8,831 bases of DNA from Ilumatobacteraceae bacterium (GCA_023254985.1 JALRJT010000049.1:1-8831), one strand, 5' to 3'; shown: positions 1-5,551, numbered from the stretch's first letter. Program-made: numbers and translations. Notes: a model not told the origin generated them from the sequence alone.

Positions 1-486
1 CCGAGCCATGTCCCACATCTTCTGTCGGATGATTGACAGCTCCTCAGCCGTGATCTTCGCCCCGCCGTCAGAGCCCGCAGCCGTCGCGGCCTTCACGCAC
101 TCGGTGAAGACGAGACCGTTTCCTGCAATTCGCAGGTTGCGATGGCGTGAAGCTGAGCGAGCCGCCGCGGGATGTATGGGAGAGGGCTCGAGGGGTAAGT
201 GGTCCCAGCCGACAAGGCGCTTCACGAAGGCCTCAGAGCATGCTGACGAATCGCCGTCAGAAGTTGCGGTGTATGTCGTCGAGCCGTCGCGAATGGCCCA
301 GCGCAGCGTGATGACAGAGCCATCCAGAACTACAACGAGGCCTGCGGGTCCACGCCGCACGGTGGGATCGAAATTGCCGAGGCACAACATCGAAAATGTC
401 GAGGAGTGGTGTGTCCAGGGAACGGTGATTTCCACTGACACCCCTGAACGTGTGGTCACGAATCCAGTGTCGCAGATCGGTGTCAC
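1..486 (-). CDS. Probable HhH-GPD / AlkA-like DNA glycosylase, N-terminal part (runs off left edge)
   Basis: This frame is open for 162 codons from a GTG at 486 to the window edge, after an in-frame TAG at 513-511. The protein reads like a real globular protein: a beta-rich N-terminal half (for example AGLVVVLDGSVITLRW, about residues 48-63), then HPAAARSASRHRNLRIAGNG (about 105-124) followed by LVFTECVKAAT. The pattern 'HP..R..SRHRNLRI...GLVFTECV' resembles the region of AlkA/OGG-like base-excision glycosylases where the N-terminal domain passes into the helix-hairpin-helix domain ('H P G L R L .. R .. V F E A L V'). The catalytic HhH and Asp would lie beyond the window, so the role in excising damaged bases is inferred from weak similarity. 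The opposite strand is also open here, but its translation is low-complexity Ser/Arg/Pro-rich and looks antisense. GTG codons at 459 and further in are alternative starts. The gene is divergent from the DUF5522-like gene. Confidence 0.6.
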   Translation of the reverse strand, partial: MTPICDTGFVTTRSGVSVEITVPWTHHSSTFSMLCLGNFDPTVRRGPAGLVVVLDGSVITLRWAIRDGSTTYTATSDGDSSACSEAFVKRLVGWDHLPLEPSPIHPAAARSASRHRNLRIAGNGLVFTECVKAATAAGSDGGAKITAEELSIIRQKMWDMAR

Positions 487-495
487 GTGTGGTCG

Positions 496-510
496 AGGAG
501 AACATCTCCT
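496..510. repeat. Perfect 6-bp inverted repeat in the divergent intergenic region (possible operator)
   Basis: AGGAGA-ACA-TCTCCT is a perfect 6-bp inverted repeat with a 3-bp spacer. It lies in the 40 bp between two divergent starts (GTG 486 on minus, GTG 527 on plus). It covers the -35/spacer zone of the plus-strand promoter and the likely 5' leader of the minus-strand gene, which is where an operator would act on both. The minus-strand AGGAGA arm (510-505) is 18 nt from GTG 486, too far for an ideal Shine-Dalgarno. A regulatory role is inferred. Confidence 0.4.
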
Positions 511-512
511 GA

Positions 513-518
513 ACTATG
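513..518 (-). promoter_or_regulatory. Weak -10-like box for the minus-strand glycosylase-like gene
   Basis: Read on the minus strand the hexamer is CATAGT, one base from TATAGT. It would place a start of transcription near 506-505 and give a leader of about 20 nt before GTG 486. It overlaps the plus-strand -10 box TATGGT, so the two divergent promoters would compete. No -35 element is evident. Confidence 0.25.
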
Positions 519-520
519 GT
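515..520 (+). promoter_or_regulatory. -10 box TATGGT of a probable leaderless promoter for the DUF5522-like gene
   Basis: TATGGT fits the actinobacterial TANNNT -10 consensus and is followed by 6 bp and then GTG 527. The transcript would therefore begin at or next to the start codon. No Shine-Dalgarno sits at a suitable distance from that GTG. The -35 region (about 492-497) is poor, as is common in high-GC promoters. The same geometry recurs at three other genes in the window, which supports the call. Confidence 0.5.
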
Positions 521-526
521 CATCCG

Positions 527-760
527 GTGGCAATACTGCGGGTAAACGGGATCACTGAACCGCTCCCGAAGCGTCTTTCGCCGTCGCACCCGCGCTTTAC
601 CCAGATTATGGAGCTCCACGAAGCCTCATGCAACGCCGGGGAGCCGTGCTATCGAGATCCTGCAACCGGACTGTCCGTGATGACGGCGTCCTTCCTGGCT
701 TCACGTGGGTACTGCTGTGCGAGCGGATGTCGCCACTGCCCGTTCGAACAGGACGCATGA
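527..760 (+). CDS. DUF5522-like small cysteine-rich protein
   Basis: This is a small protein of 77 residues. Its core runs from LSPSHPRF (about 17-24) through GEPCYRDPATGLSVMTASFL (about 38-57) to GYCCASGCRHCPF (about 61-73). The ending CC-x3-C-x2-C, with the Pro/Tyr-Arg-Asp-Pro-x-Thr-Gly middle, is what I recognise as DUF5522, a family of roughly 50-70 residues with no known function. The clustered Cys (63, 64, 68, 71, plus 35 and 41) and His70 suggest a metal site, which is inference. The reading frame stays open to position 8, but the upstream part is antisense to the glycosylase-like gene. GTG 527 was chosen because it gives family length and follows a TATGGT box by 6 bp. ATG 608 is an alternative but would remove the conserved HPRF segment. 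Confidence 0.75.
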   Translation: MAILRVNGITEPLPKRLSPSHPRFTQIMELHEASCNAGEPCYRDPATGLSVMTASFLASRGYCCASGCRHCPFEQDA

Positions 761-762
761 AC

Positions 763-792
763 TAGATTTGGCGCAACCAATCAAAAAGGGAG
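763..792 (+). promoter_or_regulatory. Possible promoter (-10 TAGATT) and Shine-Dalgarno of the phosphoribosyltransferase
   Basis: TAGATT at 763-768 fits TANNNT and lies just after the DUF5522 stop. GGGAG at 788-792 is a Shine-Dalgarno 5 nt before GTG 798 and decides that start. The -10 is weak without a recognisable -35, so read-through from the upstream gene is equally possible. Confidence 0.35.
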
Positions 793-797
793 CAAGG

Positions 798-1295
798 GTG
801 AGCCAAGACCGCGAGATCATGACCTGGGAGTCCTTTGGGGTGGCGAGTCGTGAGTTGGCGATCAAGGTTGCAGAGAGCGGGTACGAGCCCGACATCATTC
901 TTGCAATCGCTCGCGGCGGACTGTTGTCCGCGGGAGCCCTTGGTTATGCCTTGTCGGTGAAGAACACCTACACCATGAACGTCGAGTTCTACACGGGAGT
1001 CAACGAACGACTTGCGGTTCCGATGATCTTGCCACCCGTTCCGAGTCTTGTGGATCTCAAGGATTCGAAGGTGCTGATCGTTGATGACGTTGCCGACACT
1101 GGACACACGCTCAATCATGTGCTCGAGTTCTGTAGGGGTCAGATGGCCGACAGCAAGATCGCGGTGCTGTACGAGAAGTCGCAGTCAATCATCAAGTGTG
1201 ACTTCGTCTGGAAGTACACCGACAAGTGGATCAACTTCCCGTGGAGCGACCAAGACCCCGTCGCCAAGCGCGCGTGGAGCGTCAAAGACGCCTGA
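798..1295 (+). CDS. Type I phosphoribosyltransferase family protein (Gpt/Hpt-like)
   Basis: This is a cytoplasmic enzyme of 165 residues with the PRTase type I fold. The PRPP-binding signature VLIVDDVADTGHT lies at about 92-104, and IARGGL (37-42) fits the pyrophosphate-binding loop. The C-terminal DKWINFPWS (about 142-150) resembles the aromatic base-contact segment of xanthine/guanine-type enzymes. It probably transfers ribose 5-phosphate from PRPP to a purine-like base (salvage), but the base is not certain. An in-frame ATG at 705 would add 31 residues that overlap the DUF5522 gene in another frame and look unlike the family, so GTG 798, with GGGAG at 788-792, is preferred. The gene is 37 bp behind DUF5522 and its TGA abuts the stop of the convergent phosphodiesterase gene with no base between. 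Confidence 0.9.
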   Translation: MSQDREIMTWESFGVASRELAIKVAESGYEPDIILAIARGGLLSAGALGYALSVKNTYTMNVEFYTGVNERLAVPMILPPVPSLVDLKDSKVLIVDDVADTGHTLNHVLEFCRGQMADSKIAVLYEKSQSIIKCDFVWKYTDKWINFPWSDQDPVAKRAWSVKDA

Positions 1296-1298
1296 TCA
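1293..1298. other. Convergent junction: two abutting stop codons forming TGATCA
   Basis: The plus-strand phosphoribosyltransferase ends with TGA at 1293-1295 and the minus-strand phosphodiesterase ends with TGA on 1298-1296. Together they form the palindrome TGATCA with no intergenic base. No hairpin terminator can fit between the genes, so transcripts of each must end inside, or run antisense through, the other. Confidence 0.95.
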
Positions 1299-2057
1299 TC
1301 TCCACTGACCGCGGTCGTTGAGTGCGGTCACCAGTGTGCCGAGGGAGTCGGTCATGATCCCATCGACTCCGAGATCGAGGAGTTCGTCGATTTCGGCTCT
1401 GTCATCGATCGTCCACACGTGGACGTGCAGACCAAGATCGTGGGCATAGGAAACGAATCGCGAGTCGACGATCGGTATCGGCCCTTGGCGTGGGGGAACT
1501 TGGGCTGCATGTGGAGTGAGTTCGCGACCAGAAGTACGCGTCCAGCTGCGCAGACGAAGCATCGCAACTTCCTTTGGCCCCATGGATGTGCACAGGCTGG
1601 GTCCGCAGGCATCGCGAATGGCAGTCAAGCGACGATCGCTGAATGATCCAATGCAGACCCGATCAAAGAGGTCGTGCTCGTGGATTGCCTTGATGAGTGG
1701 TTGAACTGCGGGGTCTGCCTTGCAATCGATGTTGATACGCAGCTGTGGCCAGGTAGTGACGAGTTCTGCGAGAGTGGGGATGTGTTCGGTGTCGTGGATG
1801 CGGATCGCTGCGACGTCATTGGCGTCCAGATCGTTGATCTTGGCATCGACACCGCATGTGCGATTGAGGTCGTCATCGTGGAAAGCGAAGAGCACACCGT
1901 CGCGTGAGGAATGGACGTCGGTCTCGACGTACCGATATCCGTGCGAGACGGCTTGGGCAAAAGCCGACATGGTGTTCTCGGGCGCGTCTGATGCGCCGCC
2001 ACGATGCGCGAAGGCGATCGGGTGTGGCCAGTCGAGATACGGGTGCGCGGCAGGCAA
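1296..2057 (-). CDS. Glycerophosphodiester phosphodiesterase (GDPD/UgpQ-type)
   Basis: The enzyme hydrolyses glycerophosphodiesters, the deacylation products of phospholipids, to glycerol 3-phosphate and an alcohol. It has 253 residues, the normal size of the short cytoplasmic GDPD form, and shows no signal peptide. Visible features are AFAHRGG (15-21, His18/Arg19), ENT (28-30), YVETDVH (43-49, acidic metal ligands Glu45 and Asp47), FAFHDDDLNRT (58-68, catalytic His60), RINIDCKAD (107-115, Asp111 where many members have Glu), and the end of the TIM barrel at VHVWTIDD (212-219) and GVDGIMTD (230-237). The start is TTG 2057: the stop of the upstream gene is in the same frame only two codons before, and the next Met would cut into the HRG/ENT region. 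It is the second gene of an operon with the acyl-CoA synthetase. Confidence 0.93.
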   Translation of the reverse strand: MPAAHPYLDWPHPIAFAHRGGASDAPENTMSAFAQAVSHGYRYVETDVHSSRDGVLFAFHDDDLNRTCGVDAKINDLDANDVAAIRIHDTEHIPTLAELVTTWPQLRINIDCKADPAVQPLIKAIHEHDLFDRVCIGSFSDRRLTAIRDACGPSLCTSMGPKEVAMLRLRSWTRTSGRELTPHAAQVPPRQGPIPIVDSRFVSYAHDLGLHVHVWTIDDRAEIDELLDLGVDGIMTDSLGTLVTALNDRGQWR

Positions 2058-2073
2058 CGGTCAGATGCTCCGG
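2058..2073 (-). promoter_or_regulatory. Intercistronic Shine-Dalgarno and coupling region of the GDPD gene
   Basis: On the minus strand CCGGAG (2073-2068), inside the last codons of the acyl-CoA synthetase, lies 10 nt before the TTG start at 2057. The synthetase stop TGA (2063-2061) is separated from that TTG by one codon, CCG. This close arrangement fits translational coupling or re-initiation by ribosomes that have just terminated. Confidence 0.5.
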
Positions 2074-3614
2074 CCTGCAGCTGCCCAGTATTCGTCTTTA
2101 AGGAGTCGCTTGTAGAGCTTGCCCGTCGGGTGACGGGGAAGTTCTGGTCGAAAGTCGATGGATCGTGGGCACTTGAGATCGGCGAGTTGTTCTCTACAGA
2201 AGGCAATCAGTTCTTGTTCGAGCATGCGACGCTCACCATCGTCTGTTGGCATCGAAACGGGCTGCACGACCGCTTTCACTTCTTCGCCGAATTCCTCGTG
2301 AGGGATGCCGAACACCGCAACGTCGGTCACCTTTGGATGGGTGATGAGGACGTTCTCGGACTCCTGCGGATAGATGTTCACACCCCCAGAGATGATCATG
2401 AAGGCCTTGCGATCGGTGAGGTACAGGAAGTTGTCCGCATCGAGGTAGCCGATGTCGCCCAAGGTCGTCCAACCGCGGCCTTTCGGGTCGCGAGAGGCCT
2501 TCGTCTTTTCAGGATCGTTGTGGTATTCGAATTGGGCGTTCGACTCGAAGTACACCGTGCCGGACTCTCCGGTTGGGAGTTCGTTCCCTTCGTCGTCGCA
2601 GATATGTATGACTGCATTCAGTGACTGGCCGACCGTTCCTTGGTGGGCGAGCCAGGATTCGGAGTTGCAGTATACGAAACCGTTGCCCTCGCTACCGGCG
2701 TAGTACTCGTGAATGATGGGACCGAACCACTCGATCATTCCGAGTTTCACCGGCACCGGGCAGGGGGCTGCGGCATGGAAGACGCACTTCAGCGAGGAGA
2801 CGTCGTATCGTGTGCGTACTTCGTCAGGCAGCTTGAGCATGCGGACGAACATTGTGGGCACGGTCTGCGTGTGCGTCACCTTGTGGTCTTCGACTGATGC
2901 CAGAAACTCCTCGGCGTCGAAGTGGTCCATGATGACCGATGTTCCGCCGAGTCGATGCACCACCATGTTCCAGCGAAGTGGGGCCGCGTGATACAGGGGA
3001 GCGGGTGACAGATAGACCATGTTCTCGTCCATTGCGAGCAGGAATTGCCCAAGTCCTGCAAGCGGAATTGGCGTCCCGAGTGGCGATCCAGAGGTTGCGA
3101 GTCGGACGCCTTTGGGTCGACCCGTCGTACCACTCGAGTACAACATATCGGAGCCATCGACTCGATCTGGGAGAGGTTCGGTGGTTGCACGTGATACGAC
3201 TTCTTCAAATCGTTCGAATCCGTCGATGACGCCATCGATCATCAGGCGTAACGCAACGTTGGGGATCTTGTCTGACACTGCTGCAACCTGTGGTGCAAGA
3301 TGCGCAGAAGTGATGAGCGCTTTTGCGCCACAGTCGTTGATGATGTAGGTCAATTCATCGGCAGTGAGACGACTCGAGCACGCCGTGTAGATGAGACCTG
3401 CGTAGTGGCAGCCCCACACGACATCGAAGAACTTCTCATGGTTCTCGAGACAGATGGCCACATTGTCGCCAGGTCGAAGTCCTGCGCTGTGGAGGAGCTG
3501 TGAAACTTGATTTGCGGATCGATCGAGTTCGGCATACGTGATTGCCTTGCCAGTTCTCGTCATGACGATCGCTGGTTTGTCTGGATGTGAGAGCGCTATA
3601 TGACCTGGAAACAT
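2061..3614 (-). CDS. AMP-binding acyl-CoA synthetase (FadD-like)
   Basis: The enzyme activates a fatty or other carboxylic acid to its acyl-CoA via an acyl-adenylate. At 517 residues it is full length for the ANL superfamily. Motifs in order are the P-loop YSSGTTGRPKGV (about 159-170), the adenine-contact region EYYAGSEGN (303-311, in place of YGSTE), TTLGDIGYLD (383-392, ATP ribose-binding Asp), the hinge DRKAFMIISGGVNIYP (401-416), and PTGKLYKR (496-503) with the catalytic Lys499. The acid substrate cannot be read from sequence. The gene starts with ATG 3614, which has no Shine-Dalgarno but lies 6 bp after a TACCGT -10 box, implying a leaderless transcript. It leads the operon with the GDPD gene and is divergent from the transglutaminase-like gene. 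The two products would supply fatty acyl-CoA and glycerol 3-phosphate from lipid breakdown, which is inference. Confidence 0.93.
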   Translation of the reverse strand: MFPGHIALSHPDKPAIVMTRTGKAITYAELDRSANQVSQLLHSAGLRPGDNVAICLENHEKFFDVVWGCHYAGLIYTACSSRLTADELTYIINDCGAKALITSAHLAPQVAAVSDKIPNVALRLMIDGVIDGFERFEEVVSRATTEPLPDRVDGSDMLYSSGTTGRPKGVRLATSGSPLGTPIPLAGLGQFLLAMDENMVYLSPAPLYHAAPLRWNMVVHRLGGTSVIMDHFDAEEFLASVEDHKVTHTQTVPTMFVRMLKLPDEVRTRYDVSSLKCVFHAAAPCPVPVKLGMIEWFGPIIHEYYAGSEGNGFVYCNSESWLAHQGTVGQSLNAVIHICDDEGNELPTGESGTVYFESNAQFEYHNDPEKTKASRDPKGRGWTTLGDIGYLDADNFLYLTDRKAFMIISGGVNIYPQESENVLITHPKVTDVAVFGIPHEEFGEEVKAVVQPVSMPTDDGERRMLEQELIAFCREQLADLKCPRSIDFRPELPRHPTGKLYKRLLKDEYWAAAGRSI

Positions 3615-3620
3615 GACCCA

Positions 3621-3649
3621 ACGGTAGTCTGAGGATTTGTGGCGGTGAA
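3621..3649 (-). promoter_or_regulatory. Leaderless promoter of the acyl-CoA synthetase operon (-35 TTCACC, -10 TACCGT)
   Basis: On the minus strand TTCACC (3649-3644) and TACCGT (3626-3621) are 17 bp apart, and ATG 3614 follows the -10 after 6 bp. TTCACC matches TTGACA at four of six bases and TACCGT fits TANNNT. The -35 lies within 4 bp of the GTG start of the divergent gene, so the two promoters share the same 38 bp. Confidence 0.5.
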
Positions 3650-3651
3650 GG
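3625..3651 (+). promoter_or_regulatory. Possible -10 (TAGTCT) and purine-rich leader of the transglutaminase-like gene
   Basis: TAGTCT (3625-3630) fits TANNNT and shares its TA with the minus-strand -10 TACCGT, giving face-to-face overlapping promoters. The leader would be roughly 15 nt. GAAGG (3647-3651) is Shine-Dalgarno-like but only one base before GTG 3653; GAGGA (3631-3635) is somewhat too far. Support is weak. Confidence 0.3.
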
Positions 3652-3652
3652 G

Positions 3653-4324
3653 GTGAGCGCAGACGAAGAGTTCCGCGAGATGATTCGTGGAACGGCTCAC
3701 ATCGACCTCGTGCATGGGTGCGGTCTGATTGCGGAAGCGGCCGGACATCACCGGGTTCGGGAGATTCTCGCCGATCAATTCGACACGCTGGCGATGACCG
3801 TCGAAGGGTCGGATGTGGTCGGCGTGGTGCGAAGTCTGCGCGACGAATTGGGCTTCGATGGAGATCGTCAGAATTATGACAATCCAGCCAATTCGATGCT
3901 GCATCTCGTTGTCGAGCGTCGCAGGGGTCTGCCCATTCTCCTCGCCGTCGTCGTCGGTGAGGTCTGCCGACGTCGCGGCATCTCCACGCAGATCATCGGG
4001 ATGCCGGGGCATGTGCTCGTCTCGGATGGGGCCGAGGTGCCGACGTTCGTCGACGCTTTTCACAGTGCGCACCCGTTGTCAAGCGGTGGCGCACGGGGTC
4101 TCTATGAGTCCATGACCGGACTTTCGAATTTCGAGGACAGGTTTCTCGATCCGATTGAGCCTCGTGCGGTCCTGTGGCGGATCCTCAACAATCTCCTCAG
4201 TCGCTATCGACGGACGGAAGATCTCGCTGGGATGCGCTGGGTGATGAAGTTGAGAGTTGCGTTTCCTGATGCTGAAGCGGAGGCCGAGCGTGAATTTGCT
4301 CGCCTCATGGGACCGCTCAACTGA
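3653..4324 (+). CDS. SirB1-like transglutaminase-fold protein with C-terminal TPR-like helices
   Basis: This is a 223-residue protein of the SirB1/Transglut_core2 type. The recognisable stretch is NYDNPANSMLHLVVERRRG (74-92) followed by LPILLAVVVGEVCRRRG (93-109), then GMPGHVLVS (116-124) and FVDAFH (132-137). These match the family pattern Y.p.NS.l..vle.RrGiPi.l..v..e...r.G, with the conserved His in PGH and Asp in VDAF. Residues 176-206 (RILNNLLSRYRRTEDLAGMR onward to FPD) resemble the helical TPR-like tail of the family. No Cys stands where classical transglutaminases place the nucleophile; Cys105 is the only Cys nearby, so catalysis is doubtful. The molecular role is unknown. GTG 3653 is the first start; ATG 3680 is an alternative. 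It is divergent from the acyl-CoA synthetase and 39 bp ahead of the acyl-CoA dehydrogenase. Confidence 0.8.
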   Translation: MSADEEFREMIRGTAHIDLVHGCGLIAEAAGHHRVREILADQFDTLAMTVEGSDVVGVVRSLRDELGFDGDRQNYDNPANSMLHLVVERRRGLPILLAVVVGEVCRRRGISTQIIGMPGHVLVSDGAEVPTFVDAFHSAHPLSSGGARGLYESMTGLSNFEDRFLDPIEPRAVLWRILNNLLSRYRRTEDLAGMRWVMKLRVAFPDAEAEAEREFARLMGPLN

Positions 4325-4332
4325 CGACCGAC

Positions 4333-4360
4333 TACGGTTTGCCTAAACCAACGGAGGTGA
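4333..4360 (+). promoter_or_regulatory. Promoter-like box TACGGT and perfect Shine-Dalgarno GGAGGTGA of the acyl-CoA dehydrogenase
   Basis: GGAGGTGA (4353-4360) is fully complementary to the 16S rRNA tail and places GGAGG 6 nt before GTG 4364. It is the strongest ribosome binding site in the window. TACGGT (4333-4338) fits the TANNNT -10 pattern and would start a transcript near 4345, but no clear -35 is seen. An inverted repeat overlaps the putative start of transcription. Confidence 0.5.
4336..4349. repeat. Inverted repeat GGTTT-GCCT-AAACC before the acyl-CoA dehydrogenase
   Basis: A perfect 5-bp inverted repeat with a 4-bp spacer lies between the TACGGT box and the Shine-Dalgarno. Its position over the expected transcription start fits a repressor operator, and fatty-acid genes are often controlled by TetR-type regulators binding such palindromes. 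It is short enough to occur by chance. Confidence 0.3.
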
Positions 4361-4363
4361 GAC

Positions 4364-5551
4364 GTGTCTGATATCGAGACGAAGGAACTCAATGAGCGAG
4401 TCGACCAACTCTTGGCCTCGCATCCACCGAAGAAGACCGCGGCTCGCGAGTTTCTCGAAGCCCAATACGATGCCGGACTTGCCTGGGTGCATTTCCCCGT
4501 CGGGCTTGGTGGACTCGGAATTTCACCTCGTCATCAGAAGGTGATCAACGAGAAGGTCTTCGCAGCGGGTGCTCCGAGCTCCTATGCCCGCAATCCGATC
4601 GGTTACGGCATGTGTGGCCCAACCGTCGTGGAGTGGGGTAGCGACGAGCAGAAGCACAGGTATCTTCGCCCGCTCTTCAGTGGCGAAGAGGTGTGGTGTC
4701 AACTGTTCTCTGAACCTGGTTCGGGTTCTGACTTTGCAGGACTCTCGGCGCGAGCTGTGCGTGACGGAGACGAGTGGGTCGTGAATGGTCAGAAAGTGTG
4801 GACCACGCTTGCGCATTTGTCGAAGTACGGTCTTCTCGTCGTGCGAACGGACACCGAGGCGGTGAAGCACGCAGGTCTCACTGCAGTCGTCGTCGACATG
4901 GAGGCGCCTGGCGTGGAGGTTCGTCCCTTGCGCCAGATGACCGGCGAGGCGGAGTTCAACGAGGTGTATTTCACGGATGTGCGTGTGCCGGTTGCTGAGA
5001 CGCTTGGTGGCACTGGGGACGGGTGGCGCGTGAGTTTGACCACACTGATGAACGAGCGCGTCGCAATTGGTGGGACGATTCCGCAGCAGGGATCGGGTCC
5101 AATCAGGGAGGCAGTCAAGTTGTGGAAGCAGCTCGATTCGACTGCGCAGGACGATGCGCGCAAGGACGAACTGATGCGGCTGTGGATTCGGGCGGAAGTT
5201 CTACGGCTCACCAATATCCGTGCTGGACAGAGTCGCAAGATGGGCGTGCCAGGTCCAGAAGGTTCGATCGGAAAGATGGCAAGTGCGGATTTGAACAAGG
5301 AGACCTACGAGTTTTGCGTGAACTTGTTGGGCGCCGAAGGAATGCTCTACGGGAGCTACGAGATGGTGCGCCCTGAAACCGCGATGGGTTTCGATTCTGT
5401 TCCAAAGGCCTTCCTGCGCGCACGGGCGAACAGCATCGAAGGCGGAACGAGCGAGGTCATGCGCAACATTCTCGGTGAGCGTGTTCTCGGACTTCCCGGT
5501 GACGTGCGCGTCGATCGCGACATCGCGTGGAGCAAGGTTCCCCGCAACTAG
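4364..5551 (+). CDS. Acyl-CoA dehydrogenase (FadE-like flavoprotein)
   Basis: This FAD enzyme introduces the alpha-beta double bond into acyl-CoA, the first step of beta-oxidation, and passes electrons to an electron-transfer flavoprotein. At 395 residues it has normal family length. Visible are the substrate/FAD-binding stretch QLFSEPGSGSDFAGL (113-127) followed by DEWVVNGQKVWTT (136-148), the middle beta-domain ending VYFTDVRVPV (201-210), and the C-terminal signature EGGTSEVMRNILGERVLGLP (359-378). Glu359 of the IEGGTSE motif is a candidate catalytic base by position, though the extra Gly makes this uncertain. The acyl chain specificity cannot be read. GTG 4364 is fixed by GGAGGTGA. The last codon TAG (5549-5551) overlaps the ispH stop on the other strand. 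With the nearby acyl-CoA synthetase it suggests a lipid-degradation locus. Confidence 0.95.
   Translation: MSDIETKELNERVDQLLASHPPKKTAAREFLEAQYDAGLAWVHFPVGLGGLGISPRHQKVINEKVFAAGAPSSYARNPIGYGMCGPTVVEWGSDEQKHRYLRPLFSGEEVWCQLFSEPGSGSDFAGLSARAVRDGDEWVVNGQKVWTTLAHLSKYGLLVVRTDTEAVKHAGLTAVVVDMEAPGVEVRPLRQMTGEAEFNEVYFTDVRVPVAETLGGTGDGWRVSLTTLMNERVAIGGTIPQQGSGPIREAVKLWKQLDSTAQDDARKDELMRLWIRAEVLRLTNIRAGQSRKMGVPGPEGSIGKMASADLNKETYEFCVNLLGAEGMLYGSYEMVRPETAMGFDSVPKAFLRARANSIEGGTSEVMRNILGERVLGLPGDVRVDRDIAWSKVPRN
5548..5551. other. Convergent junction: two stop codons sharing the palindrome CTAG
   Basis: The acyl-CoA dehydrogenase stop TAG occupies 5549-5551 and the ispH stop TAG occupies 5550-5548 on the minus strand. 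Both are read from the same four bases, so the two coding regions overlap by 4 bp and no terminator fits between them. Confidence 0.95.

Noticed and set aside
8..526. N-terminal extension of the DUF5522 frame giving a 250-residue protein
   Set aside because: The added sequence is low-complexity and antisense to the glycosylase-like gene, and DUF5522 proteins are about 50-70 residues long.
257..619. 120-residue minus-strand open frame
   Set aside because: It is out of frame with the glycosylase-like gene and overlaps DUF5522; its composition is that of a shadow frame.
742..749. GTTCGAAC palindrome as a possible SOS (LexA) box
   Set aside because: It lies inside the DUF5522 coding end and lacks the spacing of actinobacterial SOS boxes; an 8-bp palindrome is expected by chance.
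705..797. ATG start 31 residues upstream for the phosphoribosyltransferase
   Set aside because: It overlaps the DUF5522 gene in another frame, lacks family similarity, and GTG 798 has a good Shine-Dalgarno.
1625..2206. 193-residue minus-strand open frame
   Set aside because: It is a frame-shifted shadow of the GDPD gene, rich in Ser, Thr, Arg and Pro with no recognisable motif.
2004..2624. 206-residue plus-strand open frame
   Set aside because: It is antisense to the acyl-CoA synthetase, whose motifs on the minus strand are unmistakable.
3596..4072. 158-residue minus-strand open frame
   Set aside because: It is antisense to the SirB1-like gene and would cover the divergent promoter region; no recognisable domain.
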